DNA of 15,715 nucleotides from JACVRM01 sp036824245 (GCA_036824245.1 DAITAO010000075.1:1-15715), one strand, 5' to 3'; shown: positions 1-7,160, counted from the stretch's first letter. The notes: generated by a model from the sequence alone, not told the origin. Numbers and translations are program-made.

Positions 1-1760
1 AGCGCCAGCAGGCCGCGCGCCCGCACCGGGTCCAGAGCGTGACCGGGAGCGGCGTCCGCCAGCGCATCGTTCGCTGCGTCCACGCGCCGCTGCGCCTCGG
101 CGTGCCGCTCGGAACGGTCGACGACGCTCGCCTCGAGCTCCCGCACCTCGACGGCGACAGCACGCCGCCGCGCCTCGAGCTCGAGCAGGACGGCCTCGGC
201 GGTCTCCCCGGCGAAGGAAAGCTCGCCGAACTCGGGCACGTAACGGTGTCCGTCGAGCGTCACGGCCAAGCCCGCAGTCACCTCGAGCAGCCGCTCCCGC
301 TCCACCACCCAGGCGCCCTCGAGCAACCCGACCACCGCCTCGCCCCCCGGGCGAGCACGGACGTGCGCCGAGAGCGGCACGGCCTCTGCGACCGGTGGGC
401 CGGGCTGCCCAGGAAGGGGTACGAGCACGCCGAGCGAGCCCAGCCCGCCGGCGCGGGCCCGCTCGACCAGGGCCAGGGCCTCTTCCGCGCTCTCGGCCAC
501 CAGCGCCCCCGCCCGCCAGGCAAGGGCTGCCGCGACTGCGCGCTCGTAACCGTCCTCCACCTCGAGCAGCGAGAGGGCAAGGCGCTCACCCTCCTCGGCG
601 AGCGCGCGGGCCGCCGGCGACAGGCCTTCGCGCTCGGCCAGGGCGCGGTCGAGCACGGCCAAGCGCTCGCGTGCCAGCTCGAGCCGCCCGGCAGCAGACT
701 CGCGCTCGAGCTCCGCCTCTTGCGCTGCCCGCTGCGCTGCGGCCGCCCCCTTTGCCAGCTCGGCGCGCGTAGGCCCGGGCGCCCTTCCGTCGTCAGGCAG
801 CGCGCCGACTTGCCCGCGCAGGTCGTCGCGCGCGGCCTCCGCAGTCTCGCGCCGCAGAGCGAGGCGGTCTCCGGCGCTGCGTAGCCGATAAAGCGCCGCG
901 GTAGCCGCCTCGCGGCGCCCGGCGGCGTCGGCCAGCTCCTCCTCGGCGCGGTTGCGATCGCCGAGCAGCGACTCGAGCTCGCCGTCGCGTCGGCGCCGCT
1001 CGAGGTCGGCGGCCGCACGGCGCTCCTCGACCGACGCACTGCGGGACTCCAAAGACGCCAGGTCGAGCGCGGCGATCTGGCGGCGGAGAGCCTCGACCTC
1101 GCCTGCCAGCCGTTCCGCACGCTCGGCGGCGCTGGCCTGCAGCGCCAGGGGGCGCAGCCGTTTCTGAACCTCCGCCTCGACGTCGCGGGCACGCTCCACC
1201 TCGGCGGCAACCCGCGCCAGCTTCAGTTCGGCGCGATGCCGGCGCCGCTTGAAGCGCCCGACGCCCGCAGCCTCCTCGAGCATCGCACGCCTTTCGACCG
1301 GGCTCGAGCCCAGGATCTCCTCGACCCGACCCTGGCCGATGACGGTGACACCGCTCGCCAGTCCGACGTCGGCGAGTAATTCGACGAGGTCCGTACGGCG
1401 TACGGTCGAGCCGTTGATCAGGTACTGGCCCTCGCCGCCGCGGTGAAGGCGCCGCGCAATCGAAACCTCGGCGAAGGGCAGCTCACCCCAAGCGCCGTCC
1501 GAGTTGTCGAAGCTCAGCGACACCTCGCACCAGCGCGCCGCCGGGCGCTCACCGGCCCCGGCGAAGAGCACGTCGTCGGGCTTCTCCGCGCGCAGCTCGG
1601 TCGGACTGAGGCTGCCGGCCGCCCAGAGGAGCGCGTCGGCGATGTTGGACTTGCCGGAGCCGTTGGGCCCGACCACAACGGCCACGCCGGGCTCGAGCCG
1701 GATTTCCACCGAGTCCGGGAACGACTTGAAGCCGCGGATATTTATCGCGCTCAGGTGCAC
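1..1760 (-). CDS. smc: Chromosome segregation protein SMC, N-terminal half (cut by window edge)
   Basis: This is the N-terminal half of the SMC ATPase, the core subunit of the SMC-ScpAB condensin that compacts and separates chromosomes. About 586 codons are visible and no stop is reached, so the gene runs off the left edge; full SMC is usually about 1150-1200 residues. The translation opens with VHLSAINIRGFKSF, followed by the Walker A motif GPNGSGKSNIADALLW near residue 32. The Q-loop motif VIGQGRVEEIL lies near residue 140. A long charged, Ala/Glu/Arg-rich coiled coil fills residues about 165-390. The start of the hinge (GYERAVAAALAWRAGALVA) follows near residue 400. The GTG start at 1758-1760 is the first usable start and lies 39 nt after the rnc stop, so the two genes are probably co-transcribed. 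Identification is firm; Walker B and the C-terminal head lie outside the window. Confidence 0.95.
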   Translation of the reverse strand, partial: MHLSAINIRGFKSFPDSVEIRLEPGVAVVVGPNGSGKSNIADALLWAAGSLSPTELRAEKPDDVLFAGAGERPAARWCEVSLSFDNSDGAWGELPFAEVSIARRLHRGGEGQYLINGSTVRRTDLVELLADVGLASGVTVIGQGRVEEILGSSPVERRAMLEEAAGVGRFKRRRHRAELKLARVAAEVERARDVEAEVQKRLRPLALQASAAERAERLAGEVEALRRQIAALDLASLESRSASVEERRAAADLERRRRDGELESLLGDRNRAEEELADAAGRREAATAALYRLRSAGDRLALRRETAEAARDDLRGQVGALPDDGRAPGPTRAELAKGAAAAQRAAQEAELERESAAGRLELARERLAVLDRALAEREGLSPAARALAEEGERLALSLLEVEDGYERAVAAALAWRAGALVAESAEEALALVERARAGGLGSLGVLVPLPGQPGPPVAEAVPLSAHVRARPGGEAVVGLLEGAWVVERERLLEVTAGLAVTLDGHRYVPEFGELSFAGETAEAVLLELEARRRAVAVEVRELEASVVDRSERHAEAQRRVDAANDALADAAPGHALDPVRARGLLA

Positions 1761-1799
1761 GCGGGGGGTGACGCTAGCGATCGCCGCGGATGGAAGCGG

Positions 1800-2408
1800 C
1801 TAGCCGGCGACCGCCGGGGTTGCCTCGAGCTCGGGCTCGAGGCGGGCGAGCGCCTGACGTGCTGCCTCCTGTTCGGCCGCCTTCTTCGAGCGTCCCTGCC
1901 CGACCCCGGCCTGCTCGCCCTCGATGACGGCGGCGCAGGTGAAACGGCGGTCGTGCGGAGGCCCCTCCACCTCGAGGACGGTGTAGGAGACCTGCCGGCC
2001 GAGCCGAGCGAGCACCTCCTGCAATTCGGTCTTGTGATCGACGTGCGTGGTCAGCGCGTACTCGATGCGGCCCGAGAAGGCGTCCACGACCGCCTGCTCG
2101 ATCGGCTCGAAGCCGTGCTCCAGGAAGAGCGCCGCCAACGCCGCCTCGAGCAGCGCGGCGAGCACGTTGCGGTTGAGCCGCAGTCGCTCGAGCTCGTCGG
2201 GCGGAGCCTCCTGCGCACGGTCGGCAAGCCGGTCGCCGAGCTTGAGTTCACGTGCGACCTCCGCGCAGCTGGCACGCGAGACGACGTGGGAGCGCACCTT
2301 GGCCAGCCGTCCCTCGCTGAACTCGGGATAGCGCTCGAACAGGGCACGCGCCACGGCGAGCTCGAGCACGCTGTCCCCGAGGAACTCGAGCCGCTCGTAC
2401 GACGCCAT
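1800..2408 (-). CDS. rnc: Ribonuclease III (start codon uncertain; domain extends upstream to about 2486)
   Basis: RNase III is the double-strand-specific endoribonuclease that matures rRNA and some mRNAs. From the ATG at 2406-2408 the protein has 202 residues. It has the signature YERLEFLGDSVLE (residues 4-16), the helix NVLAALLEA (81-89) and a complete dsRNA-binding domain (about 124-190, with GQGRSKKAAEQEAA). The same frame stays open upstream and encodes the missing first helix, ending LDHVFTHSSWAPDR, so the functional protein must start earlier. No ATG, GTG or TTG exists between that ATG and an in-frame TGA inside acpP; CTG at 2484-2486 or 2475-2477 are candidates. The Asp expected in (I/V)LADxxEA is Ala85, while E5, E8, D12 and E88 remain. 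It lies between acpP and smc, a common bacterial arrangement. Family assignment is firm; start and full catalytic competence are open. Confidence 0.92.
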   Translation of the reverse strand: MASYERLEFLGDSVLELAVARALFERYPEFSEGRLAKVRSHVVSRASCAEVARELKLGDRLADRAQEAPPDELERLRLNRNVLAALLEAALAALFLEHGFEPIEQAVVDAFSGRIEYALTTHVDHKTELQEVLARLGRQVSYTVLEVEGPPHDRRFTCAAVIEGEQAGVGQGRSKKAAEQEAARQALARLEPELEATPAVAG

Positions 2409-2514
2409 GCGGTCCGGCGCCCAGGACGAATGCGTGAAGACGTGGTCGAGGCGCTCCGCAGGGAGCGCGTCGATCAGCCGTGCCAGCGCCGGGGTATCGC
2501 CGGCCGGCGCGCGG

Positions 2515-2760
2515 CTACTGGTGCGACGTGACGTAGTCGACGGCCTGCCCGACGGTCTGGATCTTCTGGGCGTCTTCGTCCGAGATCTTGATCCCGAACT
2601 GGTCCTCGAGCTCCATGATCAGCTCGACGAGGTCCAGGGAGTCGGCGTCCAGATCCTCCTGAAAGGACGCTTGCTCCGTGATCTCGCCCTCGTCGACGCC
2701 GAGCTGCTCGCTCAGCACTCCTCGAACCCGCTCGTAGACTTCTTCGCGCGTCGCTGCCAT
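2515..2760 (-). CDS. acpP: Acyl carrier protein
   Basis: This 81-residue protein carries growing acyl chains in type II fatty-acid synthesis through a phosphopantetheine arm attached in the cytosol. The attachment motif DSLDLVELIMELED begins at residue 40, so Ser41 is the modified residue. The protein is strongly acidic and of the usual length (75-85 residues). The ATG at 2758-2760 is chosen because the family N-terminus (EEVYERVRGVLSEQLGV) follows directly and a GAGGTGAG Shine-Dalgarno sits just upstream. Longer in-frame readings toward 3054 are arginine/serine-rich and overlap rpmF, so they are not real. It lies between rpmF and rnc; plsX and fabH, sometimes found between rpmF and acpP in other bacteria, are absent here. 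Confidence 0.97.
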   Translation of the reverse strand: MAATREEVYERVRGVLSEQLGVDEGEITEQASFQEDLDADSLDLVELIMELEDQFGIKISDEDAQKIQTVGQAVDYVTSHQ

Positions 2761-2830
2761 CTCACCTCGCTTGCTGATCTGTCCGTAAGGGGGCGCCGAT
2801 GCTAACAGGGGCCGCGAGGCCGTTGCGAGG

Positions 2831-3019
2831 CTAGGGCGCCCCAGTGCGAAGCGGCTCCACGTCGCGGCCGCGGTAGGTCTTGCAATTGGGGCAGACGTGG
2901 TGAGGCCGCTTCGGCTGGTGGCAGACCGGGCACTCGTTGACGCGAGGCGCCTCGAGGCGGTGCTGAGCGCGACGCTTGTCGCGCCGCGCGCTGGTCTGCT
3001 TTCGCTTGGGAACGGCCAT
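2831..3019 (-). CDS. rpmF: 50S ribosomal protein bL32
   Basis: This 62-residue basic protein is the bL32 subunit of the large ribosomal subunit. It begins MAVPKRKQTSARRDKRRAQH, the standard bL32 opening. It keeps all four cysteines of the zinc-binding form (C30, C33, C43, C46 in CPVC and CPNC), so it is a C+ paralogue rather than the zinc-independent form. The ATG at 3017-3019 is the only sensible start. It has little 5' leader, because a TATACT -10 box lies only 11 nt upstream. In many bacteria rpmF directly follows the DUF177/YceD gene; here an ABC-F gene stands between them. Confidence 0.97.
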   Translation of the reverse strand: MAVPKRKQTSARRDKRRAQHRLEAPRVNECPVCHQPKRPHHVCPNCKTYRGRDVEPLRTGAP

Positions 3020-3030
3020 GAGAGCGGCGC

Positions 3031-3036
3031 AGTATA
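3031..3036 (-). promoter_or_regulatory. -10 box of the probable rpmF-acpP-rnc-smc promoter
   Basis: On the minus strand the hexamer TATACT (5/6 to TATAAT) lies 11 nt before the rpmF ATG, in the AT-richest part of the ABC-F/rpmF gap. A start site 6-7 nt downstream would leave a leader of only about 5 nt. No convincing -35 box is visible. The same hexamer occurs at 10662-10667 and 10711-10716, which supports its use as a -10 element in this genome. Confidence 0.45.
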
Positions 3037-3152
3037 GCTGTGTTGCTGTTTCACACTCCCGGCGCGAAGGCGATCACCACGCGTGCGCCTGACTCGGTTA
3101 GCCTGCGACCAGGAGGGAGGTTCGCGGCCGGCCCCAGGGGGACTCGTCCCTT

Positions 3153-4727
3153 CTAGGCAGGTGGACGGCCACCCAGCGAGATCGTCCTGGTGGGCTGCAC
3201 GGCCTCGAGGAAGCGCCGGTCGTGCGAGACGACGACGAGGCTGCCTTCGTAGCCCGCAAGCGCTGCTTCGAGCTGCTCCACCGCCTCCAGATCGAGGTGG
3301 TTGGTCGGCTCGTCGAGAACGAGCAGGTTGACGCGCTGCACCTGGAGCTCCGCGAGCTGCGCTCGCGTGCGCTCGCCGGGTGAGAGCGAGCCGGCCGGTC
3401 GGCCGACGTGTTCGGCACCAAGACCGAACTTCGCAAGCAGCGTGCGCGCCGTTTCCGCCTGGCTGCCCGTGCGCGCCCTGAAGACGTCGAGCAGCGGCTC
3501 GGCGTCACGGTAAACCGCGCGGCGCTGGTCGATCGCACCGATGACGGTGCGCTTGCCGACCCGCCGCCGACCGGCCGCGAGCGCCACATCCCCGAGCAGC
3601 GCTTCGAGCAGCGTCGACTTGCCGCTGCCGTTCGCGCCGGTCACGGCGACGCGCTCGCCCCAGGCGACGTCGAAGTCGACGGGGCCAAGCCGAAAGCCGC
3701 CTCTGTGCACAACTGCACCCTCCAGGGCCGCCACGAGGTCACCGGGACGCTCGCCGGCCTCGAGCTCGAGACGTAGCTCCCACGGCTCGAACGGCTTCTC
3801 GGGCCGGTCGGCGCGCTCCACCGCGCGCTCGGCCTGACGCACCTTCGTCATCAGGGCATGCGTGCCACGACGATCGGCCATGCCGCCGCCGGCGCGTGCT
3901 TCGGTGCGGCGGCGTGCCAGCAGCTCGGTGACGTGCTTCCGCCGCTCCTCGGCCCGCCCGAACTCGGCGTAGGCACGGTCACGAGCCTGGCCGCGGCGGG
4001 CCGCATAGTCGCTCCATCCGCCCGCCCACTCACGCACGCTGCGCGAGCGCGGCTCGATCTCGGCGATGCGCGATACGGTCGCGTCGAGGAAGGCACGGTC
4101 GTGCGAGACGACCACGACGCCTCCCGCCAGTCCGGCAACGAACTGCTCCAGCCGCTGGAGCCCGGCGAAGTCGAGGTCGTTCGTGGGCTCGTCGAGGAGA
4201 AAGACGTCGAAGCGGGCGAGCAGGATCGCGGCGAGCGCCGCGCGCCCGGCCTCGCCGCCCGACAGCGCCGCAAAGGGCCGGTCGAGCTCAACGGACAGGC
4301 CGAGCTCGGCGCACACCGTGCGCGCCCGCGCGTCCAGGTCCGCCCCGCCGAGGGCCAGAAACAGCTCCAGCGCCTCGCTGTAGGAAGCCGCCGCAGCCGG
4401 GTCGTGCGCCAGCGCCGCCGTCAGGCGGTCGAGCTCACTCTCGGCCGCGGCCACGCCGGTGCGACGAGCCAGGTAGGCGCGGAGTGTCTCGCCCGGCTCG
4501 ATGTCGCGTTCCTGCGTCAGGTAGCCGACGAGCAGGCTGGAGTCGCGCACGACCGAGCCGGCCTCGGGCTGCTCGAGTCCGGCCAGCAGGCGCAGCAGAG
4601 TCGACTTGCCGACTCCATTGGGGCCGACCAGGCCGATCCGGCTCTGCGGAACGACCGCGAGAGAGACGTCGTTGAGTACCAGCTGGGCGCCGTATGACTT
4701 CGTGACGCCCTCGAGCGAAAGTCGCAC
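3153..4727 (-). CDS. ABC-F family ATPase (ribosome-associated ABC protein)
   Basis: This 524-residue protein has two tandem ABC cassettes and no membrane domain, the layout of ABC-F translation factors and antibiotic-resistance ribosome-protection proteins. The first cassette has Walker A GPNGVGKS (35-42), signature LSGGE (155-159), Walker B FLLDEPTNDLD (176-186) and SHDRAF near 208. The second has GANGSGKS (364-371), LSPGE (448-452), LVLDEPTNHLD (469-479) and SHDRRF (501-506). Between them an arginine-rich linker (about 240-305) corresponds to the ribosome-contacting arm. Both catalytic glutamates follow the Walker B Asp, so both sites look active. The GTG start at 4725-4727 is supported by a perfect AGGAGG 7 nt upstream. 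I cannot tell a housekeeping translation factor from a resistance factor. Its own leader and its position inside a conserved gene string suggest a later insertion. Confidence 0.9.
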   Translation of the reverse strand: MRLSLEGVTKSYGAQLVLNDVSLAVVPQSRIGLVGPNGVGKSTLLRLLAGLEQPEAGSVVRDSSLLVGYLTQERDIEPGETLRAYLARRTGVAAAESELDRLTAALAHDPAAAASYSEALELFLALGGADLDARARTVCAELGLSVELDRPFAALSGGEAGRAALAAILLARFDVFLLDEPTNDLDFAGLQRLEQFVAGLAGGVVVVSHDRAFLDATVSRIAEIEPRSRSVREWAGGWSDYAARRGQARDRAYAEFGRAEERRKHVTELLARRRTEARAGGGMADRRGTHALMTKVRQAERAVERADRPEKPFEPWELRLELEAGERPGDLVAALEGAVVHRGGFRLGPVDFDVAWGERVAVTGANGSGKSTLLEALLGDVALAAGRRRVGKRTVIGAIDQRRAVYRDAEPLLDVFRARTGSQAETARTLLAKFGLGAEHVGRPAGSLSPGERTRAQLAELQVQRVNLLVLDEPTNHLDLEAVEQLEAALAGYEGSLVVVSHDRRFLEAVQPTRTISLGGRPPA

Positions 4728-4734
4728 GAGAGAA

Positions 4735-4740
4735 CCTCCT
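4735..4740 (-). promoter_or_regulatory. Strong Shine-Dalgarno of the ABC-F gene
   Basis: On the minus strand AGGAGG is followed by 7 nt and then the GTG start at 4725-4727. It fixes the start of the ABC-F protein and contrasts with the weak or absent sites before most other genes in this window. Confidence 0.75.
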
Positions 4741-4754
4741 GAGCGCAGCGAACG

Positions 4755-4774
4755 GCGCGCCGGATTGGGCGCGC
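4755..4774 (-). promoter_or_regulatory. Leader hairpin upstream of the ABC-F gene
   Basis: On the minus strand GCGCGCC and GGCGCGC form a perfect 7-bp stem around a 6-nt CAATCC loop. It lies 14 nt before the ABC-F Shine-Dalgarno. No T-run follows, so it is not an ordinary intrinsic terminator. It could modulate translation or transcription into the gene; that role is inferred. Confidence 0.4.
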
Positions 4775-4799
4775 AGGCGTGTGGGTCGGCTCAGTCCCC

Positions 4800-4829
4800 C
4801 TCATAGAGCGGCGCAAGGCGCCGTCACAA
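4800..4829 (-). promoter_or_regulatory. Candidate ABC-F promoter with inverted repeat in the spacer
   Basis: On the minus strand TTGTGA (4829-4824) and TATGAG (4805-4800) are 18 nt apart, each 4/6 to the -35 and -10 consensus. The spacer holds the inverted repeat CGGCGC-CTT-GCGCCG (4823-4809), well placed for an operator. The gap between DUF177 and ABC-F is 166 nt, long for this gene string, which favours a separate promoter. Neither hexamer is strong. Confidence 0.3.
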
Positions 4830-4893
4830 ATGGTACCCCGGCCCCGGCGCATGTGACGAACCGCTAAGGCCGACTCGCCACGCTTTTTGTTGC

Positions 4894-5406
4894 TTAGAGC
4901 CGGTCGCGCAGCTCCGCCAGGGCTTCCCAGCGCGGGTCGGCAGAGTCTGCCTCGTGCTCGTGCGGATCGTCGTTCAGGTTGCGCCCGCATACGGGGCAGA
5001 GGCCGGCACAGTCCGCGCGACAGAGGATCTGCTCGGGAAGCTGCAGAGCGACCGCGTCGCGGGCCCAGGAGGCGAGATCGAGCCGGTCCTCCTTCAGGTA
5101 GGGAGTGCTCAGCTCGTCGTCGCCCTCTGGATCAGTCGCCTGATACTCGCGAACGTCGACCGGGACGTCGAGCACTGCGTCTTCCAGACAGCGGAAGCAC
5201 GGCCCGTGCATGCGGGCCGCCAGCGCCAGGCGAAAGACGGTGCCGCTCGACGCCTGAGTGACCATTACGTCGGCCGCCGCCCGCTCGGGGACAGGCAGGT
5301 AGCGTTGGCCGGCCAGCTCGAACGGCTCGAGCGGGATCTCGTGACGGTCGCGGTATTCGTCTCCGGCGCGGAGCCTGAGCGTGCGGAGATTGAGAATCGA
5401 GCTCAC
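4894..5406 (-). CDS. DUF177 (YceD-like) zinc-binding protein
   Basis: This 170-residue protein belongs to the DUF177/YceD family, which is genetically linked to rpmF and is thought to act in 23S rRNA or large-subunit maturation. It shows the family pattern: C70-xx-C73 in the middle, then C129, C133, C137 and C140 in the conserved stretch LCRADCAGLCPVCGRNLN near the C-terminus, likely a metal site. A GTG start at 5404-5406 gives the typical SSILNLRTL opening. It lies between the SepIVA-like gene (36-nt gap) and the ABC-F gene. In Mycobacterium tuberculosis the corresponding gene (Rv2926c) also lies between a SepIVA gene and rnc. The exact biochemical role is unknown. Confidence 0.9.
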   Translation of the reverse strand: MSSILNLRTLRLRAGDEYRDRHEIPLEPFELAGQRYLPVPERAAADVMVTQASSGTVFRLALAARMHGPCFRCLEDAVLDVPVDVREYQATDPEGDDELSTPYLKEDRLDLASWARDAVALQLPEQILCRADCAGLCPVCGRNLNDDPHEHEADSADPRWEALAELRDRL

Positions 5407-5442
5407 GCAGCCAGAGTAGCGCTGCGCACGCCGGCTGACGAC

Positions 5443-5940
5443 CTACGGCTCTTCGTCCTGGGGAGCCGCACTGACAGCCGCAGTGACCGTCTCTTGCGAG
5501 CGCTCCTGAAGGCGTTCGCGGCCACGCCGCACCGCACCCAGGAACTTGTCGAGATTCACCTCGAGCGTCGAGAGGATGCTGTCGGCCCAGTCCTCCATCT
5601 CGAGCCGCGTCTCGCGGGCCGACCGGCGGGCCTCCTCGATGATCTCCTGCGCCTGGCGCTCCGCCAGCTTCACGATCTCAGTCTGCGACGCTTCGCGCAG
5701 CGCCTGCTCGCGCGCCTCGCCGAGCATGCGGTCGGCCTCGCGCTTGGCCTCGGCCAGCATCTCCTGGCGCTCCTTGACGATCCAGCGCGCCTGCTTTATC
5801 TCCTCGGGAATGGTGGCGCGCATCTGATCGAGGATCTCGTAGATCTCCTCGCGGTCGATGCGCACCTGGTCGGTCAGGGGGACCGCCTTGGCGTTGTGAA
5901 CGATGTCGTCGAGCCTGTCGATGAGAACGAGAACGTCCAT
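5443..5940 (-). CDS. SepIVA/DivIVA-like coiled-coil cell-division protein
   Basis: This 165-residue protein is largely a coiled coil rich in Glu, Arg and Ala (about residues 45-130) after a short N-terminal module, MDVLVLIDRLDDIVHNAKAV. From memory, that module and the next segment (EILDQMRATIPEEIKQA, then ERQEMLAEAKREADRML) resemble mycobacterial SepIVA (Rv2927c), a DivIVA-type factor for septum and polar envelope growth. The position next to DUF177 matches as well. At 165 residues it is shorter than SepIVA (about 245), with fewer coiled-coil repeats. The ATG at 5938-5940 is chosen because the longer in-frame reading overlaps coaD. No Shine-Dalgarno precedes it; TAGACT ends 7 nt upstream, so a leaderless transcript is possible. 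An F0F1 subunit-b-like label is an alternative but less likely, as there is no membrane segment. Confidence 0.75.
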   Translation of the reverse strand: MDVLVLIDRLDDIVHNAKAVPLTDQVRIDREEIYEILDQMRATIPEEIKQARWIVKERQEMLAEAKREADRMLGEAREQALREASQTEIVKLAERQAQEIIEEARRSARETRLEMEDWADSILSTLEVNLDKFLGAVRRGRERLQERSQETVTAAVSAAPQDEEP

Positions 5941-5972
5941 TTTGAGGAGTCTAGACGCCTGATCGGCCCGAG

Positions 5973-6503
5973 CTACGCCGATGGGTTCTCCGGCGTGCCG
6001 GGACGACCGTCGGGGAACAGCTCCCGGAAGCGGCGCGCGACCGCAGGGGGGACGAGCTCGTCGACCCTGCCTCCGAACGCGGCCACCTCCTTGACGCCGC
6101 TCGACGAGACGAAGCTGTACAGGGGGCTCGCCATCACGTAGACCGTCTCGACCTCCGGCGCGAGGATGCGGTTCAGGTGGTTCATCTGGAACTCCCACTC
6201 GAAATCGGAGATCACCCGCAGCCCCTTGACCATCGTCCTTGCACCCCAGCGGCGCGCGAAATCGACGACCAGCTCCGAGAAGACGTCCACCTCGACGTTG
6301 GGCAGGTCCTTGACCGCCTCCTTGAGAAACGCAACGCGCTCCTCGATCGGAAACATGGCCCGCTTGTGCTGCGGCTCTCCGACGACGCCGATCACAAGTC
6401 GGTCGAACACGTCGGCGGCACGCTCGATCACGTCGAGGTGTCCGAATGTGACGGGATCGTATGTGCCCGGACAGATTGCAGTGACGAGGCTCGAGTCACT
6501 CAT
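5973..6503 (-). CDS. coaD: Phosphopantetheine adenylyltransferase
   Basis: CoaD transfers AMP from ATP to 4'-phosphopantetheine, giving dephospho-CoA in coenzyme A synthesis; CoA in turn supplies the arm of the nearby acyl carrier protein. The 176-residue protein has the nucleotidyltransferase opening CPGTYDPVTFGHLDVI with the (T/H)xGH motif at residues 19-22. It has the KGLR segment (93-96) and the second ATP motif VSSSGVKE (132-139). TFGH is a mild variant of the common TNGH. Length is slightly above the usual 160-165 owing to a C-terminal tail (RPGTPENPSA). Its ATG overlaps the rsmD stop by 4 nt (ATGA), indicating translational coupling. Confidence 0.96.
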   Translation of the reverse strand: MSDSSLVTAICPGTYDPVTFGHLDVIERAADVFDRLVIGVVGEPQHKRAMFPIEERVAFLKEAVKDLPNVEVDVFSELVVDFARRWGARTMVKGLRVISDFEWEFQMNHLNRILAPEVETVYVMASPLYSFVSSSGVKEVAAFGGRVDELVPPAVARRFRELFPDGRPGTPENPSA

Positions 6504-7036
6504 GGCGCTTCGAACACCGTCAGCCGCGTCATCCCGTAGGAGCGGCTCGTCCGCTTGGCGAGCGGCAGCTCCGGCTCCTCGCCCTTAGGCGTCTCGACCA
6601 CAACCACCCCGTCCGGTTCCAGCACGGCGGGAAGGTAACGCGCGAGCGGCGGCTCCACCTCCGAGAACCGGCGGTAGGGCGGATCGACGCACACGAGGTC
6701 GTAGCGCCGCCCGGCTGTGACTTCTGCTGCCAACACGCGTACTGCGTCGTCGCACAGCACGACGGCGCCGGTCAGCTGAAGCTTGTCGAGGTTCCGCTCG
6801 ATAGTGCGGCAGGCCTCGCGGTCCGATTCGACGAACACCGCGCGTGCGGCGCCGCGGGACAGGGCCTCGAGCCCCATGGCGCCCGAGCCCGCGTAGAGGT
6901 CGAGCACGACCGCATCGCCGACCGGCCCGATCAGGTTGAAGGCGGCTTCGCGCACGCGGTCCGAGGTCGGCCGCGTGTCCTGACCCCTGGGCGCAAAGAT
7001 CCGAGCACCCTTCCGCGACCCCGCGATGATCCGCAC
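6500..7036 (-). CDS. rsmD: 16S rRNA (guanine966-N2)-methyltransferase RsmD
   Basis: RsmD methylates G966 of 16S rRNA using S-adenosylmethionine during small-subunit assembly. The 178-residue protein opens MRIIAGSRKGARI and carries the family segment RPTSDRVREAAF (22-33). The SAM-binding loop DLYAGSGAMG is at 46-55 and the catalytic DPPY at 118-121. Length is normal. The GTG start at 7034-7036 gives the exact family N-terminus. No Shine-Dalgarno is present, and a TTGACA box starts 38 nt upstream, so the leader is short or absent. It is coupled to coaD by a 4-nt overlap, a common bacterial pair. Confidence 0.95.
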   Translation of the reverse strand: MRIIAGSRKGARIFAPRGQDTRPTSDRVREAAFNLIGPVGDAVVLDLYAGSGAMGLEALSRGAARAVFVESDREACRTIERNLDKLQLTGAVVLCDDAVRVLAAEVTAGRRYDLVCVDPPYRRFSEVEPPLARYLPAVLEPDGVVVVETPKGEEPELPLAKRTSRSYGMTRLTVFEAP

Positions 7037-7063
7037 GCCGCCAGTCTGGCAGCGTCGTAACAG

Positions 7064-7079
7064 TGACAGTCCCTGTCAA
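7064..7079 (-). promoter_or_regulatory. TTGACA -35 box overlapping a 15-nt inverted repeat, before rsmD
   Basis: On the minus strand a perfect -35 hexamer TTGACA (7079-7074) overlaps the inverted repeat TGACAG-GGA-CTGTCA (7078-7064), whose arms match over 6 bp. The -10 partner is unclear: GACGCT lies at 17-nt spacing. The site is in the 124-nt gap between recG and rsmD, so it probably starts the rsmD-coaD transcript. A repressor bound to the repeat would cover the -35 box. Confidence 0.4.
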
Positions 7080-7160
7080 GAAAGTCGCGAGCGGTAGCAG
7101 CGCGCCGGCCGTCGCAGATCGCGCATCGACGAGCGCGTGACGTTGAAGCCCGCGGCAGTG

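Noticed and set aside
39..2531. Plus-strand open frames opposite smc, rnc and acpP
   Set aside because: The minus-strand products carry clear family motifs; the plus-strand ones do not.
4517..4799. Possible leader peptide starting at an ATG near 4799 before the ABC-F gene
   Set aside because: The frame runs without a stop into the ABC-F gene in another frame and has no ribosome site, so it does not look like a classical attenuator peptide.
4954..6141. Plus-strand open frame of 395 codons across DUF177, the SepIVA-like gene and coaD
   Set aside because: It spans three well-supported genes on the other strand and has no domain of its own.
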